Program-made: the position numbers and the translations under genes
Shown: in pieces, positions 21,053 to 32,750 of the stretch
How positions within the stretch are numbered: the first letter of the stretch is position 1
Layout of the letters: every line of letters begins with the position of its first letter
Assembly (NCBI GenBank): GCA_035236585.1
Contig: CP141126.1
Coordinates: forward strand, 9,747,001-9,811,000
Reading direction: 5' to 3'
Length of the DNA stretch: 64,000 nucleotides
Source of the DNA: Warburgia ugandensis
Taxonomy: Eukaryota > Streptophyta > Magnoliopsida > Canellales > Canellaceae
The notes under the pieces: model-generated
Database searches by the model: none
What the model was told of the DNA's origin: nothing
The model's input: the letters and a program-made list of their open reading frames with translations, nothing else

Positions 21053-23159
21053 TTTCTATTTCATGGCAATATTGCATTTGCAAGTAAAGTGAGGATGTAT
21101 AGGATAGTCAGTAGAGAGTTATTCTATGTTGAATGGATGTTAGATGTTAGTTTTGGTGCTAGTTCTCATGTTGTAAGATGTTAGATATCTATGGGATGAT
21201 GAGATGGATGTCATTGTTGCTACGAAAGGTAGGGAAGATGTATTGCAATCTCCTTTATATCTGAAAGGATTTTTCTACCACCTTAATATGAATTTAAGAA
21301 CTTGCTTGCGAAAGGGACAAAAGCAAAGGACTAATCTGCATGAATATGAAATGTTTATGAATGATAATGAATTTAATTAATAGTCAGTGCGCGAACTCGT
21401 TCCTAACAATTAACCAGTTATTGGGGGACCATAATGAACACTGGACTATGAACCTGTTGGGATTAATGTACACTAGTTGACACTCCAGTTTCGAGATGTA
21501 CGAATTGAAGGACTACAACGTATGATCCGAATTGTTAAGGGATCAAATTGTACACCTAAGGACTACAGTTTGTAACTATTGATAAATTGATTACAGGATT
21601 GTATAACTATTCAGAGTTTGAGGAATCAAAACCAACAAATGAGGGCCCAATATTACTTTTAAGTATACCTTGGCAGGATATTTTATAATGGACGTTTAAT
21701 TTCACTGAACCTCATGTGCCATTCCCTTGATTTCTAAAGGGGTAAAATTCTCATACTGGATGTATTATGAATCTTTAAATCATAACCATCAAAATTTTCT
21801 AAGTAGAAAAACTATGGGCATCAATTTTCATTAGTAGGGGGAAAGAATACGATTATTCAGAGCTAGGTGGAATCTTTGTGGAATTTTTAAATCATGACAC
21901 CGAATTTTTTTACTGAAAAAAAACTAGTAGCTTAAAGCATACGACGTGCATGAATTTGCAGAGCCTAAATAAGGCAGGCTGAACAAGATGAATGGATGAA
22001 ATCATCCAAAGGTGAGCGTGACCAAGATGAATGGCTCTCTCTCGTTGGCTTTTCCAGTTCTCAACAATTTCAGCACCCAAATCCTTTATACGACGATCCA
22101 TCTCATTGATCTTCCCCTTCATTCTTGATTCTTCCTTTGATAGACCAGTTAAAGATCCCTCTGCGTGCAACCAATGGAGGTTTTCTACTTTAAGTGGTAC
22201 ATGTTTTTGCCTCGCAAATCAACGATTGTAAATCAACTCCCCAGATGATTCTAGTACACCTAGAGTTTTTCTAGGAATTTGGTTGAATTTTATGATGTTG
22301 TTGTATGCATCTGCTGGTTGAAGGGTTTGATGTTACGTGGTTTGTTTGAATTTGTTACTTTGATAGAGGTGGTTGATTTGATGAAAACGAAAATTCCATT
22401 CTTCACTTTTGAAGTTTCTACTTCCATGGCTACCGACCCAGACTTAGGATCTCCAAAATGATCCTTTACTCGATCACGATCATGAACAAGAATACCAGCG
22501 GTAGAATCACAGAATACACCGTCGATACGCTTAAGACAGAACTTCACAGGTCTCAATCGTTGGCACAAGCGTTTGCTTACCAAAAGCTTAGATTATGAGT
22601 AATTTCTCCTCTTTAAACTTGATCTTTGATTTTTTGTACTTCCTTTCCATTTATCTAAACTAATTTGCTGAAAAAACTATTTTTTTGAATTTCGAAAACC
22701 CTGAAAAAATAATCCTTTAAGAAAGACTAGCGATCTCGCAGCCAATCCATATGTTCCACTACATATTTATTAGACTTTGTGCTGCCTAATTGGCAAGAGA
22801 TTGTCGCAGCTCAAGATGAGAATCATGATCCCAATTAACAGGATGGGACGAGAATTTATGGTCTGACTTCCTAACTCCAGATGGCTGCTTCCTATTTTCA
22901 GCAGATAAGCCTTGTATCTGCCTGTCTAGTTTTTCCCTATAATTGCAATTTGCAGTCATTGATGGAGCCTAAGTCAGCCCAGGACTGTTTCAAAATTGAA
23001 TTAGATGGCACTGACCTTCTTTGTTCTGATCTTCGGATTGCACAAGAAAAATGCAACACTTCATGCATATTAGTAGGAATTCTTCCATACTTAGTGCCAT
23101 ATTTAGGAAGTATTTGTGCAGTTGCTGCTTCTGACGCATTTTGATTATTCCAAATTCTC
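21053..23159. other. Unassigned sequence downstream of the copia element
   Basis: Two frames on the minus strand (22290-22583, 97 residues, and 21910-22170, 86 residues, the latter starting with a charged helix MKGKINEMDRRIKDLGAEIV) might be exons of a decayed gene, but I recognise neither. The rest shows nothing. Confidence 0.3.
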
Positions 23160-23321
23160 CTATAGTAAAAGTTGTCCTCGTGTGACTTTGAGGTCACTGG
23201 TTCAAGGCGTGGAAATAGTCTCTTGGAAAATCCAAGATAAGGTTGTGTACTTTAGGCCCTTGTAGTCCGCCCCTTTCCCAAACCCCGCTTCAGCAGGAGC
23301 TTCGTGCACCCAGACTGCCCC
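23160..23321 (+). mobile_element. Au-type SINE, copy 4
   Basis: GTTGTCCTCGTGTGACTTTG, the B box GGTTCAAGGCGTGGAAATAG, CCCTTGTAGTCCGCCCCTTT and the tail GGAGCTTCGTGCACCCAGAC follow the Au order. The first part of the head (A box) is missing or very diverged. Confidence 0.85.
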
Positions 23322-23636
23322 CTCCTGCGGTTGATAATTCTTCTACAGTTGATAATTCTTCTGTTTTTGGCCGTCTTCTTTGAAACAAAGGGTGGTCTCT
23401 GTTATAGCTTTCTACGTGCTTCCTTTTCTTTCTTCCTTTTCCAAGGTGTAAAATATTTTTTGAAATTAAAACTATTTGGTTTTCTTTCATCAAACCATTT
23501 TGACAACTTGTTGGACTTCCAGCGTAAGAGTCTAAGACTCTGTAGAGATCTTTCCTGTCTTTCTAGTAAAATCCAGCATTTAAAGCACTGAATTTGACTT
23601 AATCATTTTTATTGCTGGTTTCTTGATTTGCAGGCT

Positions 23637-23735
23637 TATGAACAGCGTATAAATATGATTCTTGGTCATGTTGAGGAAATCATCAGCACCATAGAAATTG
23701 ACGATGAAACATATGAAGAAATTGCTCGGCTATAA
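23637..23735 (+). other. Possible terminal exon, unrecognised
   Basis: After a good acceptor (TTGATTTGCAG, ending about 23633) the plus strand reads [20 protein letters not shown] followed by [13 protein letters not shown] and a stop. The sequence is charged and protein-like, unlike its surroundings, and could be the last exon of a gene whose upstream exons I could not find. I do not recognise the family. Confidence 0.3.
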
Positions 23736-24470
23736 TACTAAATTTGCATTATTTTGGCTCATCACCTTTGAGTCTGAAACCGTTTATTCTTATCAATCTA
23801 GTCTCTTCTCAAGTGAGCTACTGCTCTCAAAATGAAATTATGAAATAGTAATATGGATGATGAATTCGTTGCCTGTAGATAGCTTTATGTTTCTTTTTTA
23901 AGGTACAACCATGTTGTGATTGTCGTCTATTTTTGTTAATGTTCTTATCGGTATTCAATCGAGACTTTGTTACAATAAATTGTTTGCCTCCATCCATGTT
24001 GCTTAAGTAATATTTCTGTTTTTTCCAGGAAGCTATCCTGAAACATGCGTTCTTTTACAAGTTTCCAAATAGGTTAAGTGCTCTTTTCACAATCAAGAGG
24101 TTATGAGCTCGGGCGGGTTCAAGTCTACTGATCGTTCAAAAAAGAAAAAGAATTGTTTGATGGATTTTATCCTTTTACGATTGTGGGCAAGTGAATAAGA
24201 GAAAAATGGTAATGGAGAAGGATTTCTCGGTGATTTTGGGAAATGAATGCATTTTCCAACAACATTGATATGACAAATAAGAGACGCAAATTTGGAGAGG
24301 AGAAGTTTTCTTGTTAAGTGAAACACAAATCAATCAATAGTTGGACCACCTAACTAAAAGCTATGACTGTGTAAGTAACCTACTAAAGAGAACCATCGTT
24401 GATGTTTTCAGATTCAAATTCTAGGTCATCATGTTATTTAATATTATTTTATATTAAGCTTTTCTAGTAT
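23736..24470. other. Unassigned sequence
   Basis: No gene, RNA or repeat supported, apart from TSD bases at the right edge belonging to the next SINE. Confidence 0.4.
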
Positions 24471-24623
24471 AGGCCCTCGTGGCCTTGAGGTCACGGGTTC
24501 ACGGCGTGGGAACAACCTCTTGCAAAAAATATAAGGTAAAGCTGCCTACTATAGGCTCTTGTAGTCCACCCCTTTCCTGAACCCCGCATAGGCTGGAGCT
24601 TCGTGCACCGGGACTGCCCTTTG
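24471..24623 (+). mobile_element. Au-type SINE, copy 5, with perfect 15-bp target-site duplication
   Basis: The copy starts within the head (GGCCCTCGTGGCCTTGAGGT), has the B box CGGGTTCACGGCGTGGGAAC and a well-kept tail GGAGCTTCGTGCACCGGGAC ending CTGCCCTTTG. AAGCTTTTCTAGTAT occurs immediately before (24456-24470) and after (24624-24638). The 5' truncation inside a duplicated site shows the copy was already truncated when it inserted. Confidence 0.93.
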
Positions 24624-24638
24624 AAGCTTTTCTAGTAT

Positions 24639-27194
24639 TGCCCTCCTATCAATATTTTCAACCCCCTTACAATGGAGGATAAGAACTTCTTTGGTTATCT
24701 TTTGCACCATTTAACCTTCTTTGGACCCACTGAAGCCAGAATTCTCTCCCAGGTATCCAAATAATTGCGGAAACAAGGTTTTGAAGCTCTCAATTTAGCT
24801 ATAATCTCCTGCCGTTCAAAAGTAAAGTTCCTTATCATTTCCTTTACTACTATGTTGTGACCGCCATTCTCTGGTTTTCAATCACCTAGGTGGGAGTGTG
24901 CTTCATTCATGTCATTTAACAACAAACACAATACAATTTCAACCGAACCAAAGGTTTTTATTCATCCAGCTAATATTTTATCATCTTCATTGTTACTCAC
25001 CTATTCTCCATTAAAGCTTCCTTAAGAACAGCCACTCATCCTCCTCAACATTTTCAACAGCATGACAGAGGAGTCCTGTTTGGAGAGAGCCTTTTCGGAA
25101 TGGATTGGGTTAAAAGGCTGATGGTTGTGACTGGTTAATGATGATCATTATTTTTGTTGTTGGTATCATAGTAGCAAAACTTGCCGACTCAGGTCGGAAT
25201 TCGGCTGTGGCAAAGCGAATTTGGGACTACCACATTTTGCTTTATGTGACTTGGCCAAGTTTATTCCAGCTGAACATTCACTGCATTATAGGACAAAAAT
25301 GGAGTTAACAAGAGTCGGACCAGTAACCCCATGCATGGAAGTGCCTTCTCTGCCCCTGCGACTTTGTAACTGTAGATTTTACAGTTGGACAAATAATATT
25401 GCTAGGTTTTCCTCGTCATCCAAGCAGTTGGCTGCATTGAGCCAACTCAGTTCTTTTCTAATTCTCACATCTGCTTCCTGTCAACTTTTTGCTTTGTGCT
25501 GCCTTGATTTGTTCTATCCTAAGATTTTGCATGTTCTGTTGGATTTCTGGTTTGGACAAGATCCGAACTGCTAGCACCTTACCTACTAAAGATCTATTCA
25601 TATGGTTGCTGCTTGTAGCATTGTAGAAGCAGCAATAAACCACCTCATCCAGCTTTTCTTCTTAACTTGGCAAGTATAGTGATCTTTAATCATTTAGACT
25701 TGCTCTCAGCGTTGCTCCTGGTCTCTAATTTTAAAAGCTTTACTGTCCCATGATTTCCACTAGGGAATACTGTTCAGTGCAGTACTTAACGAAAGCAGTG
25801 TGTATATCTGAGAGACTTCTCATTTCCACTCAGGAGTTATTTTTTGGCATAAGTGAAGCACAAGTACAATCTAAGTGAAGTACAAGTATACCCTTCAAGG
25901 CTGCATCATGCTTTGTGTTTAGTGAATCATAGGAAGCTTGCTAATTATTGGTTGGTTGGATCTTAGTGCTGTGGATCTTTGACATATGGAGAAGGGTTTC
26001 TTTGGGATTCTGGGAGAGCTCAATCAGTAGCCTGAGCCATTCTGGTGTTGTTGTTGTTGTAGAATTAATCTGTTTGAATTGTTCAGATATCATTTCCACG
26101 CGACCCTAATGCTGCTGGTGTTCCTTTTTGGGGTTTGCAGAAGTTGGTGTTTAATGAATCAACATGATTTACTGGGTTTACTGAGAGGTTCTGATTACAA
26201 CGTATAACTTGCTCTTGGATAGTGTTCTTTGGGTTGTCCTCGATGGCCGTAATAGGTCGCAGCTTTGACGACATTTTTTGCGTTTGAAAGTTGTTGAGGA
26301 TATTGTTATTGTAGAATTACCTCTCAGATTTAAGTTTGCCAACTGAGTGAAAAAAGGTACATTTAGATAAAGCAGTGACATTAAACAAGAGAGATCGAAT
26401 GGCCCGTCTAGTTGGGTTAGTTATTTCACCTAAATATCGCAATTGTCAAAAGAAAAATAATAAAAACAAAATATGTTGGTTTAAATTAAATAGATGTCTG
26501 TAAGTTGCCCGAAGATATAATCAAATGTTGATACCTGTCAAGGAATTATGAGGAAAACTGAAAGAAGGTATAGAAACATGCCAGTAAGTTGAGTCCTCAA
26601 AGAACTGATCAAGAGGCACAAGAAAAGAACATGGAACACAGTTTCATCTTGATTACTGCAAAAAAGAACGTGTAGATAGATTCTGTTTAACTGGAAAGAT
26701 GGAAAGATGGAAAGAACTAGTTAAAAAGTCCATTAATATATTTATGGATTTATAAATTATCCGTTCTTTTTCTGTAGAGACTGGATTCATTGATGTGTTA
26801 CGTTCTTCTTGCCAGACTACAAGGCGCACTCTACCATTCCTTTTTGTTAGTAGAGACGGTGTAATTTTGGTTTCTCCACAACTGAGGATGGCTTAGGCGT
26901 TCCGTCCAGCTTTTGATGAGAAATTAAGTGGAATTCAGTTTATCAGCATACAATCTAGTTCTATTCGAGAGAAAAACATGGGTACCCTATTAACTTCTTT
27001 GGGCTTCGATTTAATCGAGAAATAGGTTTGATTGTACATCTTTAACTCCATTATGTCTGGTTCAACAGTATTGTGTTTATGATAGTTCTGTTGATTTTTT
27101 CCTTTTCCTTTCTCATTCAAAACTCTATTATATTTTCTGCAGGTCCTATACTTAGTGATATGGTATGCACAATTGAATCTATTTCCATTTAAGT
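24639..27194. other. Unassigned sequence
   Basis: A 117-residue frame (25221-25574) and several shorter ones have no domain. Low-complexity GTTGTTGTT occurs at about 26045-26060. No gene supported. Confidence 0.35.
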
Positions 27195-27345
27195 ATTGGT
27201 GCAACGTAGAGTTGTCATAGTGTGACTTCAAGGTCCTCGAATCCATGGATTCGAGGCGTGGAAACAGTCTTTTGCAAAAATATAAAATATGATTGAGTAC
27301 TATAGACCCATTGTGATCTGCCCCTTCTCCAAACCGGAGTCTTGT
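27195..27345 (+). mobile_element. Au-type SINE, copy 6
   Basis: Head TTGGTGCAACGTAGAGTTGT, B box region GGATTCGAGGCGTGGAAACA, then CTTTTGCAAAAATATAAAAT and CCATTGTGATCTGCCCCTTC. The tail is shortened near CCGGAGTCTTGTTCACG. A small local duplication of GAATCCATGGATTCGAG surrounds the B box. Confidence 0.8.
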
Positions 27346-29040
27346 TCACGCATTGATAGTTTGGAGGTTCCTATTTGCTATTTCACATAAAGTACCACTT
27401 TGGACAGAGTGAGAGCAGGTGAATTATAAAGTAAAGGTGCAAGAATAGGGGATGCTTGCCTGAGATGTTTCCACTGATCCCCTCCGTCGTTCACATTTTT
27501 TTCTGCCTCAGAAACTATATTGCTTATATCCCAACCAAAATGCAAACTAAAAGAAAGGGGGCTGTTACGTTCTTTCCCCACGGTACCATTTGGATCACAC
27601 AATCGTGGCATTGATGTGATCATATCCACTGTCAAATCTGGTGCCTACAAGTCATTGCCCATTAGCGTTGACAACATCTTGATCCATACAGCTGATCTTT
27701 GCAATACTTGATCATCCTTGGGTTTCCGACATCCCTAAATTTGGATATCCAAATTGCCCAATCAATTGCCCGCTGTAGAGATCTAAATACTGATTTGATT
27801 GGAGATATGATGCATGGACTTCTTCATATTAGATCCTAAAGGACTAAACATTACAAGCAATCTGAGCAAGTGGACACTCCGGATCACTAAGATCTGATCT
27901 GCTCTGCCAAGCATAATACAGTTTATGCTTTTGTTTATCAACCATTTGTAGTGGGTAAAAGATGGACATCTTCTGTGGAATCATTTCTTTCTTTCTCATA
28001 AATCTCATCTTTATAACAAAAGGAAGCAACTTCGCTTAGACACCCCATTTTTACCTAACATGATTGATCTCCAGGTTTGAAGAAAATGAGTTTCATAAAA
28101 ACTGAAGTTTTGAAACTGCCGGCTGGTTCAGGACGTGCAGCATGAGGCTGAGAACCGTTTTTTCTCACTCAAACATCAAAACTCATAGATTCAACGCAAG
28201 AAGAAAGTGTGTATGCATGTTGATCGAATTTTCAAACAATATGATATTTTGTTCAACTCCGCACTTGCTTGTCAATATCTGCCAAAATATTGTCCTATGG
28301 TGGAGTCCTTGCGATCTCCTTGTGCTTGGGCTACACTGCCCACATTTCTGCGGGATGGCTCGGTTTTTACCTCATAGGTTAGCCTTCCTCTGAATGTTAG
28401 GGTGAGAATGGCTTTGTATGAACTCTTTGATCCTATATAAAAAAATTTCTCTTTTTTCAATAAAATTTCCCAACATTTAAAATAAAAAATTTGTCAAAAA
28501 GTACCATTTGTTTGTTAGGACTGCTAAACCAACCACACTCCCAAGTTCAGTCTAGTGACCATATTTTGTGGAGCTCACCTTAGCATGATTGTAATCGTTC
28601 ATCCATTCCTGTAACTTCAGTTTTCTTAGTCATATGGTATAGATGATTTAAGCTTCTAAGAAACCGTACATTGTTTGTAATATTTTTAAATTGTCCATAT
28701 CTAAACACATTTGTCAGATGCTCTTAAGATATCAGAATCATCCAAATCCATGGTTTTTAGTTTATAAGAACCTAAATACAAAACTATGAGATGAATAGGT
28801 TCTGTTCAAAAGTAGGCTTCAGCATGTGTTCAGTACCCATCGTGCAATAAGCACATCTATCTCCCTCCCTCTCTCTCTCTCTCGTATAATCTTCATCTTT
28901 GGGTACATTCGCCTCAAATTTGCGTTTTGGGTGAAAACAAGAATTCCCAAGGCATTTTAAGAGGATGCATCATTCGCGAGGCATAACACATGAATATTCA
29001 ATCTGCCATCACTTTAGAGCCAATATATCAACCATGTAAC
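27346..29040. other. Unassigned sequence with short CT repeat
   Basis: A CT run lies at about 28865-28883. Frames here are short and featureless. No gene supported. Confidence 0.35.
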
Positions 29041-29044
29041 TGTA

Positions 29045-29665
29045 GTTTGTAGGTTGAGTCTGTTGCCTTTGTTAGCCCTCTCAACCCTCTAGGATCATAA
29101 ACATGCCTAATCATAGTCAAGGACAATTCAAATTCTCATCTTCCAAATATTTGAGGAAAGCACTTGGTGAATGTGGTAAATACGTAAAGAAGGTACAAGT
29201 ATACGTTATTTCACTCCAACCCTCTGGATTGAAAATGGCCAAAAACATGTAGTCTTCAGCAATATGTTCATTAGCTTTACATTCCCCACCATATAGTTTC
29301 AGTAAAGCAATAAAAAGCACCTACAACTGATAAGGATGTATTATATGTAAAGTTTACGTACTTGATCTGAAGAAGTCATCGAATTCTCATATTTATCTCA
29401 AACCTCTGCAGAAAACTAAAGAAAAGGAATGCTCTAGAGCAACTTGATTGAGATGAGGCCTGTGGCGCTACAAGGGCCATTCTTGTGCTTACCCACGGTT
29501 CAAAGCGCTCATGGGTTAAAGTTTGTCCATTAAAACCCAGGTTGCCTACCAAAGACCAAAAAAAGAAAAAGGAAGAGCAACTTGATTGCTTCATATTGTT
29601 GCAAATGTGTAAATATTGATCTAGACCGTCCTCTTTGAATCCCAATACATGGATGATCCTAATCA
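29045..29665 (-). pseudogene. Fibrillin-5 pseudogene fragment (exons 5-7 and introns)
   Basis: This block is homologous to the intact fibrillin gene at 39833-40460, introns included, on the same strand. An exon-7-like piece lies at about 29052-29100, an exon-6-like piece at about 29205-29280 (still reading LAIFNPEGW) and an exon-5-like piece at about 29355-29400. Exon 5 has lost one base and exon 6 has indels, so neither keeps frame. Because introns are retained, it arose from DNA duplication and not through an mRNA copy. A 123-bp SINE interrupts it at 29451-29573. Confidence 0.85.
29451..29573 (+). mobile_element. Non-Au tRNA-like SINE with A-rich tail and perfect 15-bp TSD
   Basis: AGAGCAACTTGATTG occurs immediately before (29436-29450) and after (29574-29588). 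The insert starts AGATGAGGCCTGTGGCGCTA, has a B-box-like GGTTCAAAGCGC, and ends in an A-rich tail AAAAAAAGAAAAAGGA. The paralogous site in the intact gene, near 40260, lacks it. Length and ends differ from the Au family, so this is a separate SINE family of unknown name. Confidence 0.8.
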
Positions 29666-29759
29666 CTCAAGTAAAGGATAAATACATTCCAGTCAAAGAG
29701 GAGCGGCTAAAGTTGACAATGCAGATTTACGTCTAAACATCACCTTCACAAACACGTAT

Positions 29760-29965
29760 GTCCTTATGTTTGATGAGCTGTAACCTTCTTCTAGTTTAGA
29801 TGTCAATTTAACTTTCTGTCGACAAATTGTCTCTGCTAGGAAATTTCCAAATGACTAGAGGAAAAGCCTTGAAGTTCATCTTTAGTTGCAAGTAACACAT
29901 GGGCTTGTTACCAAAGACCAAAGGAGGTCTACCAGGAGAGCTAATGTCGTGGGGATATCCATTTT
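29760..29965 (+). pseudogene. GH3 pseudogene fragment (intron 2 end and start of exon 3)
   Basis: It matches the intact GH3 gene at about 37250-37420, including the intron 2 end, the acceptor CTGCTAG and the start of exon 3 (GKALKFIFS). A two-base insertion near the exon start and in-frame stops (for example TAA where the intact gene has the Gln of SSKQH) break it. The homology ends near 29960. Confidence 0.85.
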
Positions 29966-30348
29966 AACCTACCCAAGTGAGGTGACATGAATGGTGAAAT
30001 ACATATGGAGGAATTCTGAACTGACCAATGAGGTGACATGAACAATTCTGCTCATGCAAAATATGGTCGCTAGACCCGCACGCCAGTTATTCAGCATTTC
30101 TCTCTTATCTGAAGCAAAAACAAGAAATGGTTACCTCGAAGGTATATAAAAGTGGGGAATACTAAACTAACAGCACTATAAGATGCGGTCTAGCCACCAC
30201 AAATTTTGAAGCCCACTTTTGCTTGATTGAAATTATTCATCTCATTGCTCTAATTTAGAATTTCTTATAAATAAATAATTATATGGTATGAATTCTAACC
30301 TCTAACAAACATTATGTTGTTTATAAAGTTTCTAACATGTCTATTTAT

Positions 30349-30582
30349 GTGCACAATTTGTCAAATCCTTTTTAATCTATAAGACATCTAAATCTAGAGC
30401 AATGAGGTCATTCAAAAGTGAGCTTTGAAAAATGTAATCACTAAAGTGCATCCGTGCACAATTTGTCAAATCCTTTTTAGATCATAAAGCTACGTGCTTT
30501 TTAATCTACAAGACATCTAAATCTAGAACAATGAGGTCATTCAAAAGTGAACTTTAGAAAATATAATCACTAAAGCGCGTCG
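30349..30582. repeat. Tandem duplication, about 105-130 bp unit, two copies
   Basis: GTGCACAATTTGTCAAATCC begins both copies (about 30349 and 30454). Both contain GACATCTAAATCTAGA and ATGAGGTCATTCAAAAGTGA. The second copy has about 24 extra bases after TTTTTAGATC. Confidence 0.88.
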
Positions 30583-31300
30583 GTGCTGCCAGATGAGAAT
30601 TGGACACACCGTTCCCACGGGAGTAACCTTGGCTGCCGTGGTTAAACAAAAAGCTTACTAGGGTAAGCGAGCAAAGCTTTGGTTCTTCTTGGTAACATTT
30701 CTCTTATTTTCTTGTTTTTTTTTTTTTTTTTTTTACTTTCATAATTAGAGTAGTTTTTTTCTTGTTTGCTTTCTAAGCCGTAATTCCTCGTCGTTTTCAT
30801 TAGACGAGTAGTAATTCATGTTTTGTCATAAATAGCAATCGTCTTCTAATTTTGTGTTTCTTCCTTCAGAATAAGCAATAATTAAAGGTTTCTTTTGAAG
30901 CTTTCTCTTTCATTTTTCCCATCAAAGCCTAAAGATCTAAGAGGGATCAAGATTAACCGCAGTCTAATACTCTTCGTTAGATCACAAAGTTAGGAATTGG
31001 ATGATGCTCAAACTCCATCGAAACAATCATGGAAGTGGATGTATTAATCCCAAATATTTTGTAAGATAAAGTATAAATGTACGGATGGGTGGATTAATGT
31101 TTACCAATCCCAAATTACATTTTAATTTCCCTCACATATTTGCTACGGCTACATCAATAAGAAGAAGCTTGTTTTAAACAAAGCAGATCATTGGATTCGT
31201 TAACCTAGAAAATTACCTAGATCTCTGGATTAATGCTTCTACGAATGGAAACTACATTGTGATTTTCAAAGACTTAAGCTCCTTAATTGTTATCTAGGTT
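30583..31300. other. Unassigned sequence with poly-T
   Basis: A T run of about 19 lies at 30716-30734. Nothing else supported. Confidence 0.4.
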
Positions 31301-31435
31301 AAAGGGTAGTTCTGGTGCACGAATGTTCCATGTATGTGGGGTTCGGAAAAGAGCAGACTACAAGGGTGAATAGTATGCAACCTTACTTTTCATTTTGAAA
31401 GAGAATGTTTTCACACCTTAAACTCACCGCCACTC
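31301..31435 (-). mobile_element. Au-type SINE, copy 7, 5' truncated
   Basis: On the minus strand the tail (CATTCGTGCACCAGAACTAC), CCCTTGTAGTCTGCTCTTTT, and a diverged CTCTTTCAAAATGAAAAGTA block are seen in Au order. The A box region is not recognisable. Confidence 0.75.
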
Positions 31436-32113
31436 TAAAAGTCCATGCTAATGACATGTTCTTCGCAACTTAGGTTACATATATGCTGATGTAAAAGTGA
31501 CGGATGGCATCCTTCAGCGCCTCCACTTAGGACCATTCCACGTCCGCGAAGACTGGATTAGCAATAAGCAAATTTCATTTGTCATCCTTTGCCGCTCTTC
31601 GTGATTTAGACATGTGGCGTGTTCATCGGTTACAAGGGCAATCGGGACGGGCATTTACGTTGAAAACAGGCTACTGACTAGCTGTCGACAAGTGAAATCA
31701 TATAAACGTTTAAGAAAAGAGCACCGATTCATATTCGAAGGGTAAGGGTGTACTACGAAGTGCTAGATTTTTCAGTTGAATTATGACTCATTTACCCCGT
31801 TTACCCCAGTTCCAGAACCCAATTGGACACTTTTTTTTCTCATAGGGAAGTGGTGATTTTGAAACCAACTTCCAATCCTAAAGCAAACGGGTCAAAATCT
31901 ATTATTGATACATTTCACATGCATGCATTCGTAGATGTGTACTTGCTGCAGCCGAAAGGGCTTGGAAGTTTCCGCGTTGCATCCGTCTACTTCATGGGCT
32001 TAAAAATACGAAAAACACAAGATCAGGATCATCCCATGGATGAGGTTTTTGACTGGGACTTGGGCCATTTTAGAAACTGCGAAGCAGCCAGTGCTTTGGA
32101 TCACTTAAATGTA

Positions 32114-32115
<2 letters not shown>
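31436..32115. other. Unassigned sequence
   Basis: The frame 31823-32269 runs into the CT microsatellite and has no domain. Nothing else supported. Confidence 0.35.

Positions 32116-32188
<73 letters not shown>
32116..32188. repeat. (CT)n microsatellite
   Basis: About 72 bp of uninterrupted CT. Confidence 0.97.
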
Positions 32189-32190
<2 letters not shown>

Positions 32191-32204
32191 TGGAATTCTG
32201 AAAT

Positions 32205-32380
32205 ACAGGTCTTCGTTCGGCATTTCTGTGACTAGGTCTCTTGAAAAATCGGCAAGAAATTCTCGCTGATATTGCCACTAGCATCTCTCTCTCCTGGAAG
32301 CCTTTTCGTTTGGCATTTTTGTAATTAGCTCTCTTGAGAAATCGAGCAAGAAATTCTCGCTGATATTGCCACTAGCATCC
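32205..32380. repeat. Tandem duplication, about 93-bp period, two copies
   Basis: TTCGTTCGGCATTTCTGTGA... and TTCGTTTGGCATTTTTGTAA... both lead to AAGAAATTCTCGCTGATATT and GCCACTAGCATC (ends at about 32285 and 32380). The copies are diverged at the left and identical over the last about 40 bases. Confidence 0.88.
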
Positions 32381-32750
32381 GTTGTCGACCAGGGAGGTGC
32401 TCATGGCGCCGGATTCAGCAGAAAACTAAACAGGGATGGATGCATGGATCAAATGGCGAGAATTTTTCTGATCAAGTTAAACTAAAGGTAATCGTCCTAA
32501 CATGTGCTTGGAAGTTATTTCGACGGACAAGATCACATGCAAGTGGGAGCTTAGAGTTAAAGGCTTCCTTAATTTTTCTTTCCCTTTTCTTTTCTTTTTG
32601 AAAAATGAGTTTTATGCGCTCTCTTCCTTTGAAGTGCTGGTAGCCTACCAGCACGCTCAAGAATGCGTGAAGAACTCCATGCCCTTTTTACATCTACCGT
32701 GAACTTTTTATTTGTTTTCCTGAATTGTTCAACATATTCGGAATGACTTA

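Noticed and set aside
30140..30180. TATATAAAAG motif as a core promoter
   Set aside because: No gene could be found downstream, and such motifs are common in AT-rich DNA.
31823..32269. Plus-strand frame of 148 residues
   Set aside because: Its second half is the CT microsatellite (Leu-Ser repeats) and its first half shows no domain.
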